Assembly: GCA_902783395.1 (NCBI GenBank)
Contig: CACZRA010000435.1
Location: 1-5,719 of the forward strand
Length of the DNA stretch: 5,719 nucleotides
From: an uncultured Lachnospiraceae bacterium
Lineage (GTDB): Bacteria > Bacillota > Clostridia > Lachnospirales > Lachnospiraceae
Reading direction: 5' to 3'
Below are positions 1 to 4,718 of this stretch, piece by piece. The stretch's first letter is position 1, and each line of letters opens with the position of its first letter. A program made the position numbers and the translations under genes. The notes beneath the pieces were generated by a model, which was not told the origin of the DNA, searched no databases, and worked only from the letters and a program-made list of their open reading frames with translations.

Positions 1-1
1 T

Positions 2-175
2 GCTGTCGGAAGCCCTGCGGATATAGTCATATTTGATCCTGATGCTGTATGGCAGGTAAAGGAGAACGATCTGCATTCAAAGTCAAAGAATTCACCGTTT
101 ATCGGTATGACCCTCAAAGGCAGGGTAAGATATACCATATCAAACGGCATCATCGCGTTCAGGGCGGTGATATGA
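2..175 (+). CDS. pyrC: Dihydroorotase, C-terminal fragment (5' end outside window)
   Basis: This is the last 57 codons of an open frame that enters from the left edge and ends at TGA 173-175. The tail contains ADIVIFDP, then SKSKNSPFIG, then LKGRVRYTISNGII. This matches the conserved C-terminal signature of class I dihydroorotases (the 'SKSKNTPF.G..LKG.V.YTIV.G' pattern), where the chain returns to the small beta-sandwich domain beside the metal-dependent amidohydrolase barrel. The enzyme cyclises N-carbamoyl-L-aspartate to dihydroorotate in cytoplasmic pyrimidine synthesis. The zinc ligands lie upstream and cannot be seen here. The next gene, pyrK, begins 31 nt downstream, and pyrK and pyrD carry out the following step of the same pathway, which supports the call and suggests one operon. 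Allantoinase or hydantoinase relatives share the fold, but the SKSKN-PF motif and the neighbours favour PyrC. Confidence 0.9.
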   Translation, partial: AVGSPADIVIFDPDAVWQVKENDLHSKSKNSPFIGMTLKGRVRYTISNGIIAFRAVI

Positions 176-206
176 GCCGTAAAGGATACGACATACAGAG
201 GTAATA

Positions 207-857
207 ATGACAGGAATAGCAGCTATAAAGAAAAAAGCGAAGATAACAGGAAAAAGCTTTCTTGCGGAAAACATCTGCAGGATGGAGCTTGAGACCGATC
301 TGTGCGCCGGGGCCGGTCCCGGTCAGTTTGTGCTGGTATATCCTCCGGACAGGTCGAGACTTCTCGGAAGACCTCTTTGTATCGCGGATGCGGATGACCA
401 TTCTCTTACCATAGTCTTTCGTATAGCGGGGGGAGGGACAGGAGAGATCGCCTGCTGCAGGGAAGGAGACCTTATCGATATAGAAGGTCCCCTGGGAAAA
501 GGCTATCCTTATGATGAAAAGACAACAGATAAGAAAAGCATCGTCCTTCTCGGCGGAGGACTCGGTGCGCCGTCTCTTTTATTCCTCGCAAAAAAACTGA
601 GGGAAAAAGGATCCGGTGCTTTGGCGGTACTGGGATACAGGGACAGCAGCCTGAAGCATTTTCTGGCAGATGATTTCAGGAAGCTCTGTGATGATACCAT
701 AATAACCACGGATGACGGATCGGAGGGTCTGCACGGGAATGTACTGGACGCCTTGGCCGAAAGAAAGATATCCGCAGATCTTATTTATGCCTGCGGACCG
801 ATGCCCATGCTCTCCGCAGTAAAGGCTCATGCCATAAAGCATGGGGCTGAATCATAG
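207..857 (+). CDS. pyrK: Dihydroorotate dehydrogenase B electron transfer subunit, cut short by an in-frame amber stop
   Basis: PyrK carries FAD and a [2Fe-2S] cluster and passes electrons from PyrD's FMN to NAD+ in the cytoplasmic PyrD2-PyrK2 complex. The 216 residues before the stop hold the ferredoxin-reductase-like part. This comprises the FAD-binding barrel with GPGQF (37-41) and GRPLCIA (54-60), the pyridine-nucleotide domain with the glycine-rich LLGGGLGAPSLL (114-125), and CGPMPML (196-202) near the NAD site. The start is ATG 207, with AGAGGT at 197-202 just upstream. Family members are usually about 240-270 residues. Here TAG at 855-857 (codon 217) ends the chain before the cysteine region, although the same frame stays open to 1007 and encodes that region intact (separate entry). 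If translated as written, the product lacks its iron-sulfur domain. A nonsense mutation or a sequencing or assembly error is the simplest explanation. Family assignment is very secure; functionality is not. Confidence 0.88.
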   Translation: MTGIAAIKKKAKITGKSFLAENICRMELETDLCAGAGPGQFVLVYPPDRSRLLGRPLCIADADDHSLTIVFRIAGGGTGEIACCREGDLIDIEGPLGKGYPYDEKTTDKKSIVLLGGGLGAPSLLFLAKKLREKGSGALAVLGYRDSSLKHFLADDFRKLCDDTIITTDDGSEGLHGNVLDALAERKISADLIYACGPMPMLSAVKAHAIKHGAES

Positions 858-1007
858 ATAAGCCTTGAGGAGCACATGGCCTGCGGAGTCGGCGTGTGTC
901 TCGGCTGCGTTGTAAAAACAAAAAATACCGATGAACACAGCCGGGTCAGAAACGCGAGGATATGTACCGAGGGTCCGGTCTTTGCGGCTTCGGAGGTGGA
1001 TATATGA
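858..1007 (+). pseudogene. pyrK: Remainder of pyrK: [2Fe-2S]-binding segment cut off by the amber codon
   Basis: This continues the pyrK frame with no shift: 49 codons ending at TGA 1005-1007. It reads ISLEEHMACGVGVCLGCVVK and then continues to ICTEGPVF, which is the canonical PyrK C-terminal domain. The four expected cluster cysteines are present; numbered in the uninterrupted frame they are Cys226, 231, 234 and 253 (C-x4-C-x2-C-x18-C). The uninterrupted gene would be 266 residues, normal for the family, and its TGA overlaps the pyrD start as ATGA (1004-1007), the usual coupled junction. Conservation of both cysteines and junction means the interruption is recent, artefactual or somehow bypassed. 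A restart at ATG 876 would give a 43-residue peptide keeping all four cysteines; GAGGAG at 867-872 precedes it but is only 3 nt away and is explained by coding for Glu-Glu. I treat this as part of one disrupted gene rather than as a separate gene. Confidence 0.85.
992..997 (+). promoter_or_regulatory. Ribosome binding site fixing the pyrD start
   Basis: GGAGGT lies 6 nt before ATG 1004 and is the best Shine-Dalgarno match in the window. It decides between that start and the in-frame ATG at 962, which has no comparable site and would add 14 residues foreign to the family. The site sits inside the last codons of the full pyrK frame. Because it is strong, pyrD may still be translated even though ribosomes stopping at the pyrK amber codon never reach the ATGA junction. 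Confidence 0.8.
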
Positions 1008-1918
1008 GTTCATTAAATCTTACAGTCGACTTTGCGGGACATACTTTCAGAAATCCGGTCACGGTAGCATCGGGGACCTTCGGCTCCGGCATGGAGTATT
1101 CGAGATATACGGATATAGAAAAGCTCGGAGCCATAACCACAAAAGGTGTATCGGATAAGCCCTGGGAGGGAAACCCGGCACCGAGAGTGACGGAGACCCC
1201 TTCAGGCATGATGAACGCGATAGGACTGCAGAATCCGGGGATAGACGTCTTTATCGAACGTGATCTTAAGTTTCTTTCATCCTGTGATGTGCCCGTGATA
1301 GTCAATGTATGCGGCCACAGCGCGGAGGAATATGAGGCCGTACTGGAGCGGCTGTCGGAGGATGACAGAGTATCCATGTTTGAGATAAACGTATCCTGTC
1401 CGAATGTAAAACAGGGCGCGATACAGTTCGGAACGGATCCCCTGATGCTTAAGGACATTACCGAAAGATGCAAGGCAAAAGCCGGTAAGAAGCCGGTCAT
1501 CATGAAGCTCACCCCAAATGTCACGAGCATAGCAGTCATGGCAAAGGCCGCGGAAGAGGGAGGAGCGGACGGACTCTCCCTTATTAACACGCTGACCGCG
1601 ATGAAGATAGATATCTACAGAAAGAAATTCGTTCTCGCAAATAAGACCGGCGGACTTTCGGGTCCCGCCATTCATCCTGTCGCCGTAAGGATGGTATATG
1701 AGGCAAGCCACGCGGTAAAGATCCCGGTCATAGGAATGGGAGGAGTCGCCTCGTATGAGGATGCCATAGAGCTCATGATGGCAGGAGCCACGATGGTCGC
1801 AGTGGGAATGATGAATTTCACCGATCCCGGCATAACGATGAAGATAATTGACGGGATAGAGAAATACATGAGGGATACCGGACTTGATGATATCCGTGAT
1901 ATCATAGGGATCCTCTGA
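1004..1918 (+). CDS. pyrD: Dihydroorotate dehydrogenase B, catalytic subunit (class 1B)
   Basis: A 304-residue FMN-dependent TIM-barrel enzyme that oxidises dihydroorotate to orotate. The class 1B form passes electrons to NAD+ through PyrK. Landmarks in order are NPVTVASGTFGSG (17-29), AITTKGV (43-49, FMN-contacting Lys47), MNAIGLQNPG (70-79, substrate loop), EINVSCPNVK (127-136), KLTPN (168-172), INT (194-196), GGLSGP (216-221) and the phosphate-binding IPVIGMGGV (240-248). Cys132 in the SCPN loop is the catalytic base that marks class 1B; class 2 enzymes use serine. The start at ATG 1004 follows a strong GGAGGT and overlaps the TGA of the full-length pyrK frame. The length is typical and no key residue is missing. 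The oddity lies with its partner: as written, PyrK lacks its cluster domain, so electron transfer from this enzyme to NAD+ is in doubt. A folate transporter gene follows 29 nt after the stop. Confidence 0.96.
   Translation: MSSLNLTVDFAGHTFRNPVTVASGTFGSGMEYSRYTDIEKLGAITTKGVSDKPWEGNPAPRVTETPSGMMNAIGLQNPGIDVFIERDLKFLSSCDVPVIVNVCGHSAEEYEAVLERLSEDDRVSMFEINVSCPNVKQGAIQFGTDPLMLKDITERCKAKAGKKPVIMKLTPNVTSIAVMAKAAEEGGADGLSLINTLTAMKIDIYRKKFVLANKTGGLSGPAIHPVAVRMVYEASHAVKIPVIGMGGVASYEDAIELMMAGATMVAVGMMNFTDPGITMKIIDGIEKYMRDTGLDDIRDIIGIL
1887..1905 (+). repeat. Short inverted repeat at the 3' end of pyrD
   Basis: ATGATATC and its exact reverse complement GATATCAT are separated by CGT, inside the last codons of pyrD (DDIRDIIG). 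No T-run follows on the plus strand and no A-run precedes it, so it is not an intrinsic terminator on either strand. It could form a weak A/T-rich stem in the pyrD-folT mRNA. Repeated Asp/Ile codons explain it equally well. No function is claimed. Confidence 0.35.
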
Positions 1919-1936
1919 TCAAAGCAGGAAAGGTTC

Positions 1937-1950
1937 AGGGAAAATAATTG
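1937..1950 (+). promoter_or_regulatory. Ribosome binding site and TTG start of the folate S component
   Basis: AGGG at 1937-1940 lies 7 nt before TTG 1948-1950. This rare start codon is chosen because the first residues (QKKAIHRLTISAMLLAL) match the usual N-terminus of these S components. The next ATG in frame falls at residue 14 and would remove the start of the first membrane helix. A second purine-rich stretch, GGAAAGG (1928-1934 region), lies too far upstream to be the main site. Confidence 0.6.
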
Positions 1951-2457
1951 CAGAAAAAAGCCATACATCGTCTTACCATATCGGCAATGCTCCTTGCCCT
2001 TTCCGTCATCCTCGGTTTTTTCAAGATACCCCTGTCACAGATATCCGAGATAAGACTGCAGTTTCTGCCCATAGCCGCTGTCGGCACTCTTTTCGGTCCA
2101 CTCTACGGCGGTATAGCGGGTGGCCTGTCAGACATACTCTGCTATCTTGTCCGGCCGACGGGAGCATTCTTTCCGGGCTTTACAGTCTCCGCCGTCATAC
2201 AGGGCGTGATCTACGGTATAGTACTCGGAAAAAACAGAAGCATAGGAGCAATCCTCCTTGCTCTTACGCTTGATACGATCATAGTATCTCTGATCCTTAA
2301 TCCTGTTTGGCTGATGCTGCTCTACGGAAACAGCTTCTACGTCATCTTCACGGGACGCATCATAAAGGTCCTTATCATGTACCCCATAAATGCCGTACTG
2401 CTTACGGCCGTGGTAAAGCTTCTTTCAGGTCCTGCCGTAAGGGCACACATACCATGA
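1948..2457 (+). CDS. folT: ECF transporter S component, folate family
   Basis: A 169-residue, strongly hydrophobic membrane protein with about six predicted helices (roughly 9-25, 38-54, 55-70, 78-94, 98-126 and 138-160). It resembles the substrate-binding S components of energy-coupling factor importers, which bind a vitamin and dock with a shared EcfA-EcfA'-EcfT module. Family-like features are LTISAMLLALSVIL (9-22), RLQFLPIAAVGTLFGPLYGG (36-55), GLSDIL (59-64), PGFTVSAVIQGVIYG (76-90), NPVWL (118-122) and RIIKVLIMYPINAVLL (137-152). The last resembles the Arg...Lys-x-Pro stretch of the FolT family. Folate as substrate is supported by folC, which starts on the stop codon here through ATGA. 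No ATPase or EcfT gene is present, as expected for group II ECF systems, where that module is encoded elsewhere. Another S-component specificity (such as queuosine precursor or pantothenate) is possible but less likely. Confidence 0.82.
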   Translation: MQKKAIHRLTISAMLLALSVILGFFKIPLSQISEIRLQFLPIAAVGTLFGPLYGGIAGGLSDILCYLVRPTGAFFPGFTVSAVIQGVIYGIVLGKNRSIGAILLALTLDTIIVSLILNPVWLMLLYGNSFYVIFTGRIIKVLIMYPINAVLLTAVVKLLSGPAVRAHIP

Positions 2458-3740
2458 ACTATGATGAAGCGGTAAAATATATAAAGGATACGGCGGCCTT
2501 CGGCTCAAAACTCGGCCTCGATAACATCCGCACCCTGATGTCCCTTTTAGGTGATCCGCAGGAGAAGCTCCGGTGCATCCATATCGCTGGCACTAACGGG
2601 AAGGGCAGCGTCGCGGCATATATGCTCTCAGTACTTGTAAAGGCCGGATACAGGACAGGATTTTACACATCTCCCGAGCTTACGAGATTTTCCGAAAGGA
2701 TCAGGATCAACGAGGAAGAGATCTCAGAGGCGGACATTGCATGTTATGCAACAAAGGTGCGTGATAAGGCAGAATACATGAGATCCCATGCCATGGGCGA
2801 TCCGACCGAATTCGAGCTGGTGCTCGCCATGGCCTTCTGTTATTTTCTTGATAATAAAGTCGATGCGGTGATACTTGAGGTCGGGCTCGGCGGAAGACTT
2901 GATGCGACAAACGTGATAAGCTCCTCACTGCTTTCCGTCATAACAAAGATAAGCTTCGATCATATGCAGTATCTCGGAAATACTCTGAGAGAGATAGCAC
3001 ATGAGAAGGCCTCGATAATAAAACCAGGCGGCAGAGTCATAGTATATCCCGGAAATAAGGACGTAATGACTGTCTATGAAGAAATGTGCCGTGATAAAGG
3101 AGCATCTCTTTTTACAGCCGAACTTCCTTCTGAAAGGCGGTCTCTTTCTTCAACTCTTGCTTCAGACAAAACCGGCCAGCAGTTCATCCTGAACGGAGAA
3201 AGCTATTCCACTAAAATGGCAGGCACATACGAAGCGGACAATGCTGCGCTTGCGATACAGGCGCTGAAGCTTCTTCCTTTTGACATGACTGAGGACTTTA
3301 TTCATGAGGGAATAAATGACGCAGTCTGGCCGGGAAGGTTTGAGATCCTGTCAAAGACACCTCTTATCATAGCGGACGGGGCGCATAATGAAGACGGTGC
3401 CCGGGCGCTTGCCGCTACATTAAAGGAATACTTCGGTGACGGGAAGGTCACTCTATGTCTCGGGATACTTCGTGATAAAGAGTATGAAAAAATGCTGCGG
3501 CTGCTGCTGCCCCTGTCTGACAGGGTGATAGTATGTGAGGTGCCCAATCCCAGGACTCTCAAGGCGGAAGAGCTTGCACGAATCATAAGGCAGGAGACAG
3601 AGGAGCCTGAGCTCATTATAGCCCATACTCCCGGTGAAGCATTCGAAGAAATAAAAAAGCTGCAGTATGATACTGCAGCCATAATATGCGGAAGTCTTTA
3701 TCTCGCAGGTCCCATGCGGGAGCTTATAACATCCCCGTAG
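2454..3740 (+). CDS. folC: Folylpolyglutamate synthase / dihydrofolate synthase
   Basis: A 428-residue cytoplasmic Mur-ligase-family enzyme that adds glutamate to dihydropteroate and/or reduced folates with ATP, trapping folates in the cell. Visible motifs are YDEAVKYI (3-10), FGSKLGL (16-22), the ATP-binding P-loop AGTNGKGS (45-52), TSPELTRFSERI, EVGLGGRLDATN (142-153), the SFDHMQYLGNT loop, the Lys-containing HEKASIIKPG stretch, WPGRFE, and DGAHNEDGA (308-316) in the C-terminal Rossmann domain. The chain ends in CGSLYLAGPMREL, as usual for the family. ATG 2454 is chosen because it overlaps the upstream TGA (ATGA) and gives the normal N-terminus; the open frame extends further upstream only as an overlap with folT. 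Its stop is TAG (3738-3740). Reading through would add 101 codons antisense to the next gene, so TAG acts as a true stop here, which bears on the pyrK anomaly. Its 3' end contains a hairpin on the opposite strand. Confidence 0.96.
   Translation: MNYDEAVKYIKDTAAFGSKLGLDNIRTLMSLLGDPQEKLRCIHIAGTNGKGSVAAYMLSVLVKAGYRTGFYTSPELTRFSERIRINEEEISEADIACYATKVRDKAEYMRSHAMGDPTEFELVLAMAFCYFLDNKVDAVILEVGLGGRLDATNVISSSLLSVITKISFDHMQYLGNTLREIAHEKASIIKPGGRVIVYPGNKDVMTVYEEMCRDKGASLFTAELPSERRSLSSTLASDKTGQQFILNGESYSTKMAGTYEADNAALAIQALKLLPFDMTEDFIHEGINDAVWPGRFEILSKTPLIIADGAHNEDGARALAATLKEYFGDGKVTLCLGILRDKEYEKMLRLLLPLSDRVIVCEVPNPRTLKAEELARIIRQETEEPELIIAHTPGEAFEEIKKLQYDTAAIICGSLYLAGPMRELITSP
3653..3679 (-). terminator. 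Intrinsic terminator of the minus-strand CheX-like gene, inside folC
   Basis: GCTGCAGTAT (3659-3668) and its exact reverse complement ATACTGCAGC (3670-3679) flank a single base, giving a perfect 21-nt palindrome. Read on the minus strand it is directly followed by six T residues (plus-strand A-run 3653-3658): a stem of about 9 bp, a 3-nt loop and a U-tract, the standard layout. It lies 63 nt beyond the stop of the minus-strand gene ending at 3743, the right distance for that transcript. The plus strand has no T-run after the stem, so it should not stop folC transcription. It coincides with folC codons for KLQYDTAA. The hairpin is seen directly; termination is inferred. Confidence 0.72.
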
Positions 3741-3742
3741 CC

Positions 3743-4249
3743 TCAGGCCTTCATCTTTACGAAAAGCATCTCTGCATCACATCCTCCGATATTAACCGGA
3801 ATATGCAGGATGCACTGGGGATGGATGACAGATGCGGCCTCATCTTCCTCAAGGAAAAGCTGGGGCTCCATCTCAAGCATGATATCCGACTTTGAAGAAG
3901 CTATCACATACTCACCGTTTATGCGGTTAATGAACTCTCCCGTAGCGTCCCTGATGAATTCCACGTCATCCTCGAACTCATCTCCGGCAAAACCTTTTGC
4001 TATAGCGGTCAGTCCCTCGTTCAGATCCACAAATCCGAGAAAATAAGGACTGTCCCCGGTAAGCTTCTGATAGAGACCTGACGGGATCCCGTCCTTGCCC
4101 TCTGTCTCATAGGCATCGCCTATCATGATCGGGGTATGGATGTTTTCAGTCATGAAATGCAGTGCATACAGACCGTGCTTTTCAAACTCCGATCCCGAGA
4201 GTATCTTTTCCGTTATATCTCTTACATTATCCTGATCAAGTGTATACAT
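3743..4249 (-). CDS. CheX/CheC-like chemotaxis phosphatase-domain protein (putative)
   Basis: A 168-residue acidic, soluble protein without signal peptide or membrane segment. The second half (about 68-168) resembles CheX/CheC-type CheY-P phosphatases. It has a beta strand PYFLGFVDLNEGL, then AIAKGFAGDEFEDDVEFI, then a helix with DATGEFIN (101-108). That matches the family's D/S-x3-E-x2-N signature (Asp101, Glu105, Asn108), followed by Pro129 20 residues later; the classical spacing to the proline is about 22. The tail HIPVNIGGCDAEMLFVKM fits the closing strands. If functional, it would dephosphorylate a CheY-like receiver. The first 65 residues are not recognisable. It stands alone, converging on folC with a 2-nt gap and diverging from the division gene; no other chemotaxis gene is visible. 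ATG 4249 is the start; the nearest Shine-Dalgarno-like AGGT (plus-strand 4263-4266) is 13 nt away, unusually far. The family call rests on motif reading alone. Confidence 0.6.
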   Translation of the reverse strand: MYTLDQDNVRDITEKILSGSEFEKHGLYALHFMTENIHTPIMIGDAYETEGKDGIPSGLYQKLTGDSPYFLGFVDLNEGLTAIAKGFAGDEFEDDVEFIRDATGEFINRINGEYVIASSKSDIMLEMEPQLFLEEDEAASVIHPQCILHIPVNIGGCDAEMLFVKMKA

Positions 4250-4376
4250 ACATAAATTCTATACCTAACAAGCCCTAAAACGCAAGGAAAATGTTAATTC
4301 CCAATTCTGTTGCATAAAAACCGCAGATGTGATATCGTTAACATAACTATTCGCATTTTGGTGTACGGAAGGGAAG
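4250..4376. promoter_or_regulatory. Divergent intergenic region with promoters for both flanking genes
   Basis: This 127-nt A/T-rich gap separates two genes transcribed away from each other, so promoters in both directions are expected. Minus strand: TTGCGT (4285-4280), an 18-nt spacer and TAGAAT (4261-4256) form a weak sigma-A-like match ending 6 nt before the ATG at 4249. Plus strand: TTGCAT (4310-4315), a 17-nt spacer and TATCGT (4333-4338) is a weak candidate for the divIC-tilS unit. GGAAGGG at 4367-4373 is the ribosome binding site for ATG 4377. I see no RNA gene, riboswitch or convincing operator. The need for promoters is inferred from gene orientation; the individual boxes are low confidence. 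Confidence 0.4.
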
Positions 4377-4718
4377 ATGCGGTACAGCAGGGAAAAAAAG
4401 AAGGGGAAGCGAAAAGCGGCGATGTACAGGCGGATCAGACACAGCCGGCTGTCTGTTTTTGCTATCCTCATCATCGTAGGTCTTCTGCTCACCGTCATCT
4501 GTGTCGACAGCAAAAGCCTTATGGAAAAGGACAGGGCTCTGAAGGAGAGGGAAGAGCAGCTTACGACCCAGCTCGAGGCCGAGGAGCAGAGAACAGGGGA
4601 GCTGGAGGAATTTGAAAAGTACACCAAAACGAAAAAGTACGCCGAGGAGATGGCAAAGAAAAAGCTCGGTCTTGTACATGAAAACGAGATAGTATTTAAA
4701 ACAGAAGATGGAAAGTGA
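4377..4718 (+). CDS. divIC: Septum formation initiator, DivIC/FtsB family
   Basis: A 113-residue single-pass membrane protein of the bacterial divisome. DivIC/FtsB pairs with FtsL through extracytoplasmic coiled coils and helps activate septal peptidoglycan synthesis. A strongly basic cytoplasmic tail (residues 1-24, rich in Lys/Arg) precedes one membrane helix (about 25-43, LSVFAILIIVGLLLTVICV). A charged coiled coil follows (about 46-80, ALKEREEQLTTQLEAEEQR). The C-terminal YAEEMAKKKLGLVHENEIVF (88-107) is the family's conserved 'A...KLG.V...E.VF' ending. The start at ATG 4377 has GGAAGGG just upstream; an internal ATG at 4422 (Met16) is a possible but weaker alternative. The stop overlaps tilS by 11 nt, implying co-transcription. 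DivIC is preferred to FtsB or FtsL by the Firmicutes context next to tilS, but sequence alone cannot separate DivIC from FtsB. spoIIE, which lies between these genes in Bacillus, is absent. Confidence 0.85.
   Translation: MRYSREKKKGKRKAAMYRRIRHSRLSVFAILIIVGLLLTVICVDSKSLMEKDRALKEREEQLTTQLEAEEQRTGELEEFEKYTKTKKYAEEMAKKKLGLVHENEIVFKTEDGK

Noticed and set aside
172..204. Ten-codon frame MSRKGYDIQR that overlaps the pyrC stop as ATGA and ends just before pyrK.
   Set aside because: It is too short to judge, and its final AGG TAA coincides with the pyrK ribosome binding site. It is probably chance; a leader-type role in coupling pyrC to pyrK translation cannot be shown from one sequence.
946..1590. 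Long minus-strand open frame of 214 codons opposite pyrD.
   Set aside because: It is a shadow of the pyrD reading frame: pyrD has every catalytic motif, and the antisense product shows no recognisable domain and no ribosome binding site.
3738..4046. Readthrough of the folC TAG, as a test of whether TAG is recoded in this organism.
   Set aside because: The 101-codon extension is purely antisense to the CheX-like gene, low in complexity (Ser-rich) and unlike any FolC C-terminus; folC is already full length at the TAG.
4436..4460. Hairpin-like ACAGCCGGCTGT followed by TCTG-type pairing and a T5 run on the plus strand inside divIC.
   Set aside because: The core stem has only four usable pairs around a CCGG loop, and the extra three pairs need a two-base bulge. 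It lies within codons for HSRLSVF at the start of the membrane helix, so a coding coincidence is more likely than an attenuator.
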